DNA from: Streptomyces sp. H27-H1
GTDB taxonomy: Bacteria; Actinomycetota; Actinomycetes; Streptomycetales; Streptomycetaceae
Reading direction: 5' to 3'
NCBI RefSeq assembly: GCF_026627445.1
Contig: NZ_JAPNLJ010000035.1
Span: 28,045-92,044 of the forward strand
Length of the DNA: 64,000 nt
This document shows, piece after piece, positions 39,953 to 48,430 of the stretch; the first letter of the stretch is position 1; the number at the start of each line of letters is the position of its first letter. The notes under the pieces were generated by a model, which saw only the letters and a list, made by a program, of their open reading frames with translations, had not been told where the DNA came from and did no database searches. Made by a program: the position numbers and the translations under genes.

Positions 39953-40633
39953 ATGGACGGCGTACTGCGGCAGTTGGGTTCCGTCGGGCCGTTCTTCACC
40001 GTGGCGTACGGGAAGGAGCCGCCCGGGAGCGGTTTCCGGCCGCTCGGCGAGCTGTACGGGGAGCAGCTCGGGCCCTACGTCGACGAGGTGGGGCGCCGTA
40101 TCGGCAGCGGGCCGGGTCGGGTGGCCGCCTCGACGGCGCAGTTCGGGATCGCCTCCCGGCTCTGGTCGCTCGCCCTCGGCTGCGCCGTCCTGTCCGGGCG
40201 GGTGCCGGACCTGGGTCCCGACCGCCTGTGGTGGCGACTGCCCGCTGCGGGGTCGCTGGAGCTGTGGCTGCCCGAGCCCGTCGAACAGCCCGGGGAAACC
40301 CCGGCGCAGGCCCTGGCGGACACGGTGCTCGCCAACGTGGCGGTGCTCGACGCGAGGCTGCGCGAGCGGTTCGGCGTCTCGCCCCGGGTGCTGCGCGGCA
40401 ACGTGGCCTCCGGGCTGGTCGGCGCCGTCCGGGTGCTCACCGACCGGGTGCCGGGGGAGGAGGCGGCCGCCCTCGCGGCCGCGCTGCTCGCCGACGGCGG
40501 CCCGCTCGGCGGGACCGGCACCTTCGTCCACGAACCCGGCCTCGGGGTGGCGTTCGTGCGCCGCAGCTGCTGTCTGTACTACAAGGTGCCGGGCGGCGGG
40601 CTCTGCGGGGACTGCGTACTGCGGACCCGGTAG
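39953..40633 (+). CDS. FhuF-like (2Fe-2S) protein
   Basis: A 226-residue protein of the FhuF/siderophore-iron-reductase type. The C-terminus has the four-cysteine pattern of that family, CCLYYKVPGGGLCGDCVLR: Cys-Cys, nine residues, Cys-x2-Cys, which holds a 2Fe-2S cluster. Relatives release iron from siderophores in the cytoplasm by reduction. The N-terminal 200 residues are helical and have no other motif. It stands alone between two terminators; no siderophore genes are nearby. Confidence 0.82.
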   Translation: MDGVLRQLGSVGPFFTVAYGKEPPGSGFRPLGELYGEQLGPYVDEVGRRIGSGPGRVAASTAQFGIASRLWSLALGCAVLSGRVPDLGPDRLWWRLPAAGSLELWLPEPVEQPGETPAQALADTVLANVAVLDARLRERFGVSPRVLRGNVASGLVGAVRVLTDRVPGEEAAALAAALLADGGPLGGTGTFVHEPGLGVAFVRRSCCLYYKVPGGGLCGDCVLRTR

Positions 40634-40639
40634 CCGGAA

Positions 40640-40680
40640 GGGGCCACCGGGGCGCGGTCGTACCGCTCCCCGATGGCCCC
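40640..40680. terminator. Bidirectional terminator
   Basis: GGGGCCA (40640-40646) and CGGGG (40648-40652) pair with CCCCG (40668-40672) and TGGCCCC (40674-40680). It lies between the convergent FhuF-like and protease genes. Confidence 0.75.
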
Positions 40681-40693
40681 GTGGTGCCCCTGA

Positions 40694-42499
40694 TCAGAAG
40701 GTCAGGTTCCAGGCGTCGATCTTGCCGATGTCCGAGTTGGCGTTGTCGTTCACACGGAGGGTCCAGACGCCGTTCGCGACCTCGCTGGAGGCGTTGACGG
40801 TGTAGGTCTGGAGGATGTTGTCCGTGCTGCCGCCGGCCCGGTTGCTCAGGACGTAGACCGAGCCGTCCGGAGCCACGAGGTCGACCTTGAGGTCACCGAT
40901 GTAGGTGTGCTTGATGTCCACGCCCACCTTGAGGGTGGCCGGCGCGTTGCCGGTCACCCCGCTGACCGTGATGGCACTGTTCACGGTCGCGTTGTCGGTG
41001 ATCGCGACATCGGTGAGGTTCTCGAAGTACTTGCCGGGCGGCGGCGTCGAACCGCCGACCGCCTTCAGCGCGTCGACCTGGCCCTCGCCGAAGAAGCCGT
41101 TGTTGGCGGTGGTCCCGGTGCAGCGGGTGTCCGACGGGCAGGCGATGTCGTTGGCCTGGGTGGCCAGCTTGTCGCGCATCTGCGCCGGGGTGATGCCCGG
41201 GTTGGCACTGGCGATGAGCGCCGCGACGCCCACGACGTGCGGGGTGGCCATCGAGGTGCCGCTCTTGGTGCTGTAACCGCCGCCAGGCGCGGTGGAGTAG
41301 ACGTTGCTGCCCGGCGCCGCGACGTCGATGACGCCCTGGCCGAAGTTGGAGAACGAGGCCTTGGTGACACCGGTGCCGTTGGCCGCGACCGTGACCACGC
41401 CCGGGAGTTCGGTCGGGATGTCGAGGCAGGCGTTGGTGATGGTCCGGGTGGTCGGGTTCGAGTCGTTGGGGCTCGCCGAGTCGGTGGTCTTGTGGGCGAG
41501 GTCGTAGTTCTCGTTGCCCGCCGCGGCGACCTGGAGGGAGCCCTTGCTCTCCGCGTACTCCTGGGCGCGCTTGACGCCCTCGATGATCGCGGCCTGGTCG
41601 ATGTTGTCCGGGCAGTTGAACTGCCACGGGTCCGTGTAATAGCTGTTGTTGGTGACCTTGAACCCGTGGTCGCCGGACCATACGAAGGCGCAGATGGTGT
41701 TCTCGGCGAAGAAGAAGGAGTTGCCCGGCTCGGCCACGCGGACCGAGGAGATCTTCACGCCGGGGGCCACGCCGACGACGCCCTTGCCGTTCTTGGCGGC
41801 GGCGACGGTGCCCGCCACGTGCGTGCCGTGGGTGTCCACGTCGCGCCAGGCGCCGACGCGGGTGTCGGGCTTGCCGTACGCGCAGGAGGCGGAGTCGGCG
41901 GCGTTGAAGTTCGGCGCCAGGTCCTGGTGCTGGTCGTCGACGCCCGTGTCCAGGATGCCGACCTTGACGGAGGCCGAGCCGGTGGTCACGGCCCAGGCCT
42001 GGTCGGCCTTGATCTGGCTCATGTCCACGCGTACGGGCTCGCCCGTGGGGGTCGTCGACTGGGACGGGTTGGCGGGCAGCGCCGGGTTGTAGGCGTCGGC
42101 CGGGACGTCCGAGGTGCGGGTCGCGCCGACCTTCTGGACACCGCTGACCCCGCGCATGGTGGCCGCGAAGGTCGAGGAGGTCGAGTGGGCGACGATCACG
42201 CCGATGGAGTCGTAGTACGAGAAGACCGTGCCGCCGTTCGACGTGACGGCGGAGCGGACCGCCGAGCTGTCACCGGCTGCGGTGATCACCAGGTAGGCGC
42301 GGGTGCCGGCAGCCCAGGTCGCACTCTGGGAAGCCGGCGCCGCGGCCGGGGCCTTGGCGGGTGCGGAGGCGGTCGGGATGCCCGCCGGGGAGACGGGCGC
42401 CGTGCCGGCGAGCGCGGCGGGAGTCCCGAAGGCCAGCGCGCCCAGGGCGGCCGCCAGTACGAGGGTGCGGCGAGGTCGGCTGGATATGTGGGGTATCAA
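40694..42499 (-). CDS. Secreted S8 (subtilisin-like) protease with P domain
   Basis: A 601-residue exported serine protease. Signal peptide (to about residue 32), an inhibitor I9-like propeptide (about 60-130), and the S8 domain with Asp184 in GILDTGVD, His224 in DTHGTHVAG, the Asn in AAAGNENYD and the Ser in SGTSMATPH. The last 120 residues are a proprotein-convertase P domain (ITDNATVNSAITVSG to the end). The start is a TTG at 42499, set by GGAGGAC six bases upstream; no in-frame ATG or GTG exists near it. A subtilase of this make-up usually works outside the cell on proteins. Confidence 0.92.
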   Translation of the reverse strand: MIPHISSRPRRTLVLAAALGALAFGTPAALAGTAPVSPAGIPTASAPAKAPAAAPASQSATWAAGTRAYLVITAAGDSSAVRSAVTSNGGTVFSYYDSIGVIVAHSTSSTFAATMRGVSGVQKVGATRTSDVPADAYNPALPANPSQSTTPTGEPVRVDMSQIKADQAWAVTTGSASVKVGILDTGVDDQHQDLAPNFNAADSASCAYGKPDTRVGAWRDVDTHGTHVAGTVAAAKNGKGVVGVAPGVKISSVRVAEPGNSFFFAENTICAFVWSGDHGFKVTNNSYYTDPWQFNCPDNIDQAAIIEGVKRAQEYAESKGSLQVAAAGNENYDLAHKTTDSASPNDSNPTTRTITNACLDIPTELPGVVTVAANGTGVTKASFSNFGQGVIDVAAPGSNVYSTAPGGGYSTKSGTSMATPHVVGVAALIASANPGITPAQMRDKLATQANDIACPSDTRCTGTTANNGFFGEGQVDALKAVGGSTPPPGKYFENLTDVAITDNATVNSAITVSGVTGNAPATLKVGVDIKHTYIGDLKVDLVAPDGSVYVLSNRAGGSTDNILQTYTVNASSEVANGVWTLRVNDNANSDIGKIDAWNLTF

Positions 42500-42665
42500 T
42501 GCGTCCTCCGATGACGGCCCCGCGGTGCGGGTGGCACCTACCGGGCCGTAACGAAACGAGTGGTGGACGCAAGATGTCAGAAGCCTGCCCCGGTACGGAA
42601 GTACCTTTTACCGCTAGACAGCTAATGTGATCTTGGCTGAAAAAAGACGCTTCCGAGAGGTGTCG

Positions 42666-42714
42666 GGACCGGCCGGGCTGGGCACCGTGGGGGCGAGCCC
42701 TGTCCGGCCGGTCC
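42666..42714 (-). terminator. Long-loop hairpin after dctA
   Basis: GGACCGGCCGG (42666-42676) pairs with CCGGCCGGTCC (42704-42714) across 27 bases, just downstream of the dctA stop on the minus strand. Confidence 0.5.
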
Positions 42715-42728
42715 GCGGGACGTCCCCG

Positions 42729-44093
42729 TCAGACGGGTACGCCGTCCTTGGTGCCGTCCTTGGAACCGTCCGGCTGGACGGGTACGGCGGCGGCCTGCTC
42801 GTGCGCGTCGTCGGTGAGCGTGGTCTCGTCGAACGGCAGTCGGCCCGAAAGGACTTCGGCGGCCCGGACCCGGTCGAACTCCTTCGTCCAGGTGCCGATC
42901 AGCACGGTCGCGATCGCGTTGCCCGCGAAGTTCGTCAGCGCCCTCGCCTCACTCATGAACCGGTCGATGCCCACGATCAGGCCGACACCGTCGACGAGTT
43001 CAGGCCGGTGCGACTGGAGCCCTCCGGCGAGGGTGGCGAGACCCGCGCCCGTCACTCCGGCCGCGCCCTTCGAGGCCACGATCATGAACAGCAGCAGGGA
43101 GATCTGCTCGCCCAGTGCGAGGGGCTTGCCCATCGCCTCCGCGACGAAGAGCGAGGACATCGTCAGATAGATCGCGGTCCCGTCGAGGTTGAAGGAGTAG
43201 CCCGTCGGGACCGTGATGCCGACCACCGGCCGCGAGACCCCCACGTGTTCCATCTTCGCGATCAGCCGGGGCAGCGCCGACTCCGAGGAGGAGGTGGACA
43301 GGATCAGCAGGAACTCCCGGCCCAGGTAGCGCAGCAGGGCGAAGACGCTGATCCCCGTACACAGCCGGAGCAGCGTGCCCAGGACCACGAAGACGAAGAT
43401 CAGGCAGGTCGTGTAGAAGCCGATCATGATGACCGCGAGGGACTTCAGTGCGTCCATTCCGGTCGCTCCGACCACCGCCGCGATCGCGCCGAACGCGCCC
43501 ACCGGCGCCGCCCACATGATCATCGCGAGTACCCGGAACACCAGCTTCTGCACGTACCCGATCCCGCGCAGCACCGGCTCGCCCGCCGCGCCCATGGCCT
43601 GGAGCGCGAACCCGGACAACAGCGCCACCAACAGCGTCTGCAGCACCTCGCCCCCGGTGAAGGCCGACACGAGCGTGGTCGGGATGATCCCCAGCAGGAA
43701 CTCGGGCGTGCTCTCCGCGCCGCCCGCCTTCGCCTGCGCCTCGCCCGCGTGCCGGGCCGCCTCGGTCAGGTGCAGTCCGCTGCCCGGCTCCAGCAGGTTG
43801 CCGACCAGCAGTCCGATGGCCAGCGCCACCGTGGACATCACCATGAAGTAGCCGAGAGCCAGCCCGCCCACCGCACCGACCTTGGCGGCCTTGCGCACCG
43901 AGCCGATGCCCAGCACGATCGTGCAGAAGATCACCGGCGAGATCATCATCTTGATCAGATTGACGAACCCGGTGCCCAGCGGCTTGAGCTCCACGGCCAC
44001 GCCGGGCGCGGCGAACCCGACGGCGATGCCGAGCAGCACCGCGCCGATCACCGCGATGTACAGATAATGCGTCTTGTCGCGTCTGGCGGCCAC
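42729..44093 (-). CDS. dctA: C4-dicarboxylate/proton symporter DctA
   Basis: A 454-residue dicarboxylate/amino acid:cation symporter. It begins THYLYIAVIGAVLLGIAVG and has FVNLIKMMISPVIFCTIVLG, the serine-rich hairpin LILSTSSSESALPRLIAKM, GYSFNLDGTAIYLTMSS and NFAGNAIATVLIG, all conserved DctA landmarks for substrate and cation binding. It takes up succinate, fumarate and malate. GTG at 44093 has AGGAGG upstream. A CitA/DcuS-type two-component system is divergent from it and a CRP-like palindrome lies between, the usual make-up of carbon-source control. Confidence 0.92.
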   Translation of the reverse strand: MAARRDKTHYLYIAVIGAVLLGIAVGFAAPGVAVELKPLGTGFVNLIKMMISPVIFCTIVLGIGSVRKAAKVGAVGGLALGYFMVMSTVALAIGLLVGNLLEPGSGLHLTEAARHAGEAQAKAGGAESTPEFLLGIIPTTLVSAFTGGEVLQTLLVALLSGFALQAMGAAGEPVLRGIGYVQKLVFRVLAMIMWAAPVGAFGAIAAVVGATGMDALKSLAVIMIGFYTTCLIFVFVVLGTLLRLCTGISVFALLRYLGREFLLILSTSSSESALPRLIAKMEHVGVSRPVVGITVPTGYSFNLDGTAIYLTMSSLFVAEAMGKPLALGEQISLLLFMIVASKGAAGVTGAGLATLAGGLQSHRPELVDGVGLIVGIDRFMSEARALTNFAGNAIATVLIGTWTKEFDRVRAAEVLSGRLPFDETTLTDDAHEQAAAVPVQPDGSKDGTKDGVPV

Positions 44094-44162
44094 GATGCCT
44101 CCTGGTAGTGCCCTTCGCCTCCCAGATGTCGAAGGCGTCCCGGGAGACCATCGCCCGCCGCT

Positions 44163-44176
44163 GTGACCCCGGTCAC
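44163..44176. promoter_or_regulatory. CRP-like palindrome in the dctA-histidine kinase gap
   Basis: GTGA (44163-44166), six bases, TCAC (44173-44176), with a T before it: a full CRP half-site pair. It is 70 bases from the dctA start and 44 from that of the histidine kinase, so it could act on both. Confidence 0.5.
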
Positions 44177-44219
44177 CCTTGCGTTCATTGAGTTCACGCC
44201 CGGGTGCACACTGAGCGCC

Positions 44220-45920
44220 ATGTTCCGCTTCCCCCGGCCGCCGCGCAGCCTCGCCGGTCAGCTCTTCGCCATGCAGGTGGTGCTGGTCGCCGCGGTCGTC
44301 GCCGGTTGCGCCGTCTTCGCGTACGCGGCCGCCCGCGACCAGGCCGAGGAGGCCGCCCGGCGTCAGACCGGGGCGGTGGCCCGCGCGGTTGCGGATTCCC
44401 CGTCGGTACGGGAGGCGGTGCGCGCCGAGGTGCGCGATGACGTGCGCGCCGAGGTGCGCGATGACGTGCCGGGTTCCGCGGGCGGGGCCGTACGCGGAAC
44501 CGTGCGCGGGAGGGGTGGCCCCGGCGGGCCCACCGCGGCCCTGCAGCCCTACGCGGAGCGGGTCCGCGTCGACACCGGCGTGGACTTCGTGACGATCATG
44601 GCTCCGGACGGACGCCGCTGGACGCACCCCGACCCGAAGCGCATCGGCGAGCCCTTCGTCGGCAACACCGCCCCCGCCCTGCGGGGCGAGACCTTCAGCG
44701 AGACCTACACCGGCACGCTCGGACCCTCCATCCGCGTGGTCACCCCGATCACCGACGAGGGCCGGGTCATCGGCATGGTCGCCGCCGGCATCACCGTCCG
44801 CGCGGTAAGCGCCGGCCTCGCCGCCCGGCTCTCCGCGCTCGCCTGGATGGCCGGCGGGGCCCTCGCCCTCGGCGGGGCGGGCACCTACATCGTCAATGCC
44901 CGGCTGCGCCGCCACACCCACGGGATGAACGCGGCCGAGCTGAGCCGGATGTACGACTACCACCAGGCCGCCCTGCACGGGGTCCGCGAAGGGCTGCTGA
45001 TGCTCGACGGCCGGCGCAGGATCACCCTCGTCAACGACGCGGCCCGCGAACTCCTCGGCCTGCGCGGGGAGGTCAAGGGGACCGGCGTGGCCGACCTCGG
45101 CCTGCCCGCCCCGCTCACCGGCGCGCTGCTCGCCGACCGGCCCCGGGTGGACGAGGTGCACCTGACCGCGGACCGGGTGCTCGTACTCAACAGCGCCCCC
45201 GTCGCGGGCGGCGGCCGCCGGGGCACCGTGACCACCCTGCGCGACCACACCGAACTACTGTCCCTTACAGGGGAGTTGGACCAGGAGCGCGGATTCACCC
45301 GGGCGCTGCGGGCGCAGGCCCACGAGGCGGCCAACCGGCTGCACACCGTGGTCTCCCTCATCGAACTCGGCCGCAGCCACGAGGCGGTGGACTTCGCCAC
45401 AGCGGAACTGTCTCTCGCCCAGGCCCTGACCGACGAGGTGATCGCCGCCGTGGGCGAGCCGGTGCTCGTCGCCCTGCTGCTCGGCAAGGCCGCACAGGCC
45501 CACGAACGGGGGGTCGAGCTGGTCGTCACCCCGGACAGCGGAGTCATCGGAGCCGGGCCCGGCGGCCCGCCCGCCCGGGACCTCGTCACCGTGCTCGGGA
45601 ACCTCGTCGACAACGCCGTCGACGCCCTCACCGGCGTACCCGGCGGCCGGATCCGCGTCACCGTCCGCCCCGACGGCCCGGCCGGCCCCCACGGGCAGGG
45701 ACTGCTGCTGAGCGTGGCCGACAACGGCCCCGGACTTCCCGAGGGCGCGGACGTGTTCCGGCGCGGCTGGTCGGGCAAGGGTGAGGGGCGGGGCCTGGGC
45801 CTCGCGCTGGTACGGCAGGTGGCCCACCGGCACGGCGGCAGCGCCGAGGCCGACCAACTGCCCGACGGAGGCGCGCGGTTCACCGTACGGCTGCCGGCGC
45901 GCGGGGAGGCGGACGTATGA
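44220..45920 (+). CDS. Sensor histidine kinase, CitA/DcuS type
   Basis: A 566-residue membrane sensor. A first helix (15-37), a periplasmic PAS-like sensor (about 40-200) with the family motif HPDPKRIGEPFVG, a second helix (about 205-226), a cytoplasmic PAS (about 250-340), a phosphoacceptor His368 in AQAHEAANRLHT and an ATPase domain with NLVDNAVDAL and DNGPGL. Such kinases sense citrate or C4-dicarboxylates. A tandem 24-bp duplication (44418-44465) in the sensor gives two copies of RAEVRDDV. Its stop overlaps the response regulator start (ATGA). Confidence 0.92.
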   Translation: MFRFPRPPRSLAGQLFAMQVVLVAAVVAGCAVFAYAAARDQAEEAARRQTGAVARAVADSPSVREAVRAEVRDDVRAEVRDDVPGSAGGAVRGTVRGRGGPGGPTAALQPYAERVRVDTGVDFVTIMAPDGRRWTHPDPKRIGEPFVGNTAPALRGETFSETYTGTLGPSIRVVTPITDEGRVIGMVAAGITVRAVSAGLAARLSALAWMAGGALALGGAGTYIVNARLRRHTHGMNAAELSRMYDYHQAALHGVREGLLMLDGRRRITLVNDAARELLGLRGEVKGTGVADLGLPAPLTGALLADRPRVDEVHLTADRVLVLNSAPVAGGGRRGTVTTLRDHTELLSLTGELDQERGFTRALRAQAHEAANRLHTVVSLIELGRSHEAVDFATAELSLAQALTDEVIAAVGEPVLVALLLGKAAQAHERGVELVVTPDSGVIGAGPGGPPARDLVTVLGNLVDNAVDALTGVPGGRIRVTVRPDGPAGPHGQGLLLSVADNGPGLPEGADVFRRGWSGKGEGRGLGLALVRQVAHRHGGSAEADQLPDGGARFTVRLPARGEADV

Positions 45921-46639
45921 GCGCGCCCGACGTGCGGGTCCTCGTCATCGAGGACGATCCGGTGGCCGCGGACGCACACGCGCTGTATGTCGCGCGCGTG
46001 CCCGGCTTCACCGCGGTCGCGGCGGTCCACTCCCTCGCCGAGGCCACCCGGGTCCTGGAGCGGACCCGGATCGACCTGCTGTTGCTCGACTTGACCCTGC
46101 CCGACGGCCACGGGCTGCGCTTCGCCCGCGGCCTGCGGGCCGCGGGCCATCCCGCCGACGTGATCGTGGTGACCTCGGCGCGGGACCTGGGGGTCGTCCG
46201 CGAGAGCGTCTCGCTGGGGGTCGTACAGTACGTACTGAAACCCTTCGCCTTCCCCACCCTGCGCGAACGGCTTCTGCGCTACGCGGAGTTCCGTGCGACT
46301 GCGGCGGGTGAGGCGGCGGGCCAGGACGACGTGGACCGCGCCATGGCGGCCCTGCGCGCACCCCGGCCGGCCGAACTCCCCAAGGGGATCGGAGCCCCGA
46401 CCCTGGACCGGGTCGCCGGCCTGCTACGGGCGGCCCCCGAGGGGCTGACCGCGGGCGGGACGGCCGAGGCGGCCGGGATCTCCCGGATCACCGCCCGCCG
46501 GTACCTGGAACACCTGGTGGACACCGGCCGCGCGGACCGCACCCCCCGGTACGGCCAGGTCGGCCGCCCCGAACTGCACTACCGCTGGCTGGCGGCGGCC
46601 CCGGCCGCCGCCGGGACCGGCTCGGTGTCGAAGGTGTAG
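45917..46639 (+). CDS. Response regulator, CitB/DcuR type
   Basis: A 240-residue regulator. The receiver domain has the acidic pair EDD (12-14), the phospho-acceptor Asp58 in LLLLDLTLP and the switch Lys in VLKPF. The C-terminal part has a helix-turn-helix near GGTAEAAGISRITARRYLEH, of the CitB family type. It is coupled to the kinase by a 4-base overlap and should activate dctA. Its last 61 bases overlap the end of the second tyrosinase gene on the other strand. Confidence 0.92.
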   Translation: MSAPDVRVLVIEDDPVAADAHALYVARVPGFTAVAAVHSLAEATRVLERTRIDLLLLDLTLPDGHGLRFARGLRAAGHPADVIVVTSARDLGVVRESVSLGVVQYVLKPFAFPTLRERLLRYAEFRATAAGEAAGQDDVDRAMAALRAPRPAELPKGIGAPTLDRVAGLLRAAPEGLTAGGTAEAAGISRITARRYLEHLVDTGRADRTPRYGQVGRPELHYRWLAAAPAAAGTGSVSKV

Positions 46640-47442
46640 AACTTCCGGTGGTCCAGCATGTCGGCCGGGGTCACGTCGTTCCACGGCCGCATCGTGTCGC
46701 CCAGGTCCACGACGTTCGGGGTACCGCCGGCCGGCAGGTACGGCGACTGCGGGTGCAGCGCCTGCCAATCGGCCCACAGCTTGTCGATGAAGGCGTGGTG
46801 CATCCAGAACACCGGATCGTTGGGGGAGACCCCGGTGGCCATCTGGCCGCCCACCCACACGTGCACCCGGTTGTGCAGGTTGGCCCCGCGCCAGCCCTCC
46901 AGGGCATTGCGGAACCCGCCCGAGGAGCTGTTCCAGGGCGCCGCGTCGTACACCGGCACCGCGAGGACCGCGTCCACCTCGGCCCTGGTCGGCAGCTGGG
47001 CCACTCCGGTACCGAGCGCGCGCCGCAGATAGGAGCGCCCGTCCACCCGTACGGCTATCTCCCACTTGCCCGTCGCGTACGCGAACGGCCCGTCGAGGAC
47101 CTGCCCGTCACGAGCCCGTCCGGTGCCGCCGAGGAAGTCGGCGGCCCAGAGGGAGGAGCGGGCGGTCCGGTCGGCGGTCCAGTCCCAGTACGGCAGGGTC
47201 ACCGACGGATCAACCGCCTGCAGCGCCGCCTCGAACTCCAGCAGAAACCGGCGGTGCCACGGCAGGAAGGAGGGGGAGCGGTGGCCGACCCGGTCACCCG
47301 AGTCGGTGTCGCCCATGATGAAGCCGTTGTGGGTGGTGACGAAGCGGTCGTAGCGGCCGGTGCGCTTGAGTTCGAGGAGCGCCGCGACGAAGGCCCGCTT
47401 CTCCTCGGAGGTGAGCGAGGCCTGATTCTTGCGGATCGTCAT
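46579..47442 (-). CDS. melC2: Tyrosinase MelC2, second copy
   Basis: A 287-residue tyrosinase very close to classical Streptomyces MelC2. Copper A ligands His38, His54 and His63 (GHRSPSFLPWHRRFLLEFE), copper B ligands in LHNRVHVWVGGQM and FWMHHAF. It oxidises tyrosine to dopaquinone for melanin. The start overlaps the stop of melC1 by one base (TGATG). It ends 61 bases inside the response regulator gene on the opposite strand, an unusual convergent overlap. Secretion depends on the MelC1 Tat signal. Confidence 0.94.
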   Translation of the reverse strand: MTIRKNQASLTSEEKRAFVAALLELKRTGRYDRFVTTHNGFIMGDTDSGDRVGHRSPSFLPWHRRFLLEFEAALQAVDPSVTLPYWDWTADRTARSSLWAADFLGGTGRARDGQVLDGPFAYATGKWEIAVRVDGRSYLRRALGTGVAQLPTRAEVDAVLAVPVYDAAPWNSSSGGFRNALEGWRGANLHNRVHVWVGGQMATGVSPNDPVFWMHHAFIDKLWADWQALHPQSPYLPAGGTPNVVDLGDTMRPWNDVTPADMLDHRKFYTFDTEPVPAAAGAAASQR

Positions 47443-47843
47443 CACATGCCGCCCATCGGGACGAGGGAGGCGCCCTGGAGCTCGCGCACGGCGGCGCGGG
47501 CGAGCGGGAGCGGGCCGGAGTAGGTCTCGTAGTGGTTGACCACGCTGATCCAGCTGCCGTCGGCGTTCTGCATCACGTGCAGTTCGCGGCCGTCTATGAG
47601 GACGGTCGGCAGGCCGGGCGACTGGTGGCCGCCGTGATGGCCGCCGTGGTCGCCGCCGCCCGAGGCGGGGACTATCCGTATGAGGCGGCCCTGGTAGACC
47701 TCGTCGACGGTGCCCGCGGGGGTGGCGGGTCTGGCGGGACGGGATCCGGTGACGGCTGCGTGCGCGGTGGCGCCTGCGAGGCCGAGGACGGTGAGTGCGC
47801 CGGCGGTTGCGCCTAAGGCCTGTCGGCGGGTGATCTTGTTCAT
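47442..47843 (-). CDS. melC1: Tyrosinase copper chaperone MelC1, second copy
   Basis: A 133-residue cofactor with a Tat signal (TRRQALGATAGALTVLGLAG). Its conserved core is DEVYQGRLIRIVP, IDGRELHVMQNADGSW and NHYETYSGPLPLARAAVREL. Between them lies a His-rich insert GGGDHGGHHGGHQ that can bind copper and is absent from the first copy. It forms one operon with melC2 and begins after an intergenic region with an 8-bp inverted repeat (47928-47972). Confidence 0.9.
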   Translation of the reverse strand: MNKITRRQALGATAGALTVLGLAGATAHAAVTGSRPARPATPAGTVDEVYQGRLIRIVPASGGGDHGGHHGGHQSPGLPTVLIDGRELHVMQNADGSWISVVNHYETYSGPLPLARAAVRELQGASLVPMGGM

Positions 47844-47927
47844 GGGTCGAAGAGGTATCAGGGCATGGGGAACAGAGGGCCGCTATCCGGACATCCACGG
47901 ATAAGTTTCCGGTCGAACTAGTTGGAT

Positions 47928-47972
47928 GATCTTCCCGTCCGGATCGGCTCCAGTGGTCCAAACCGGAAGATC
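47928..47972. repeat. Inverted repeat upstream of melC1
   Basis: GATCTTCC (47928-47935) and GGAAGATC (47965-47972) are perfect inverted arms 29 bases apart. It could be a regulatory site or the end of a neighbouring transcript; nothing more can be said. Confidence 0.35.
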
Positions 47973-48033
47973 TGCGCAAAGAGGCCTAGTTGCCAGGAAG
48001 TCTTTCGGTCGCGGGGGGAGGGTATGGGAGGGA

Positions 48034-48376
48034 TCACACTGCGGAGACGGCCGGAAGCCGCAGCAGGAAGCGCCCCCCGGGTCCCGGTCCGGCGCTCAGG
48101 TCGCCCCATGGGCCGACGCGATGTCCCGTGCGATGGCCGGCCCAGGCCCGTCCGCCCCGGAAGTGACGGTCACGGTAACCGCCGTCCTTCTGGGCGCCGG
48201 GCCGCGGTGGCCCGTAAGGGGTCGCGGAGGCCGAGGGTGACCCGCTCGGGTGACTGGCCCGCGTCGAGTCGGGCCAGGAGTGGCAGGTCGTCCGTGATCT
48301 TGCCGCCGGACACCGACTTCTCCGCGGTGGTCATGGCCTGGGCGCGGCAGGTCCTCGGGCCGCTTCCCTGAGGCAT
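48034..48376 (-). pseudogene. Histidine-kinase remnant
   Basis: On the minus strand three pieces of a sensor kinase can be read in different frames: ITDDLPLLARLDAGQSPERV, like the second helix of a HisKA domain; VTVTSGADGPGPAIARDIAS, from an ATPase domain end; and after a shift in a G run, DLSAGPGPGGRFLLRLPAVS up to a stop at 48034-48036. The piece between, including most of the ATPase domain, is gone. This explains the apparently empty region between melC1 and the decarboxylase. Confidence 0.6.
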
Positions 48377-48430
48377 CCTGAAGTCGAGTTAAGGACGATC
48401 TGTCAAGTTTCATCCCGATATAGTCCCGCT

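Noticed and set aside
42729..45248. 839-residue minus-strand frame covering dctA and the histidine kinase
   Set aside because: Only the dctA part has family sequence; the N-terminal half is the shadow of the kinase gene.
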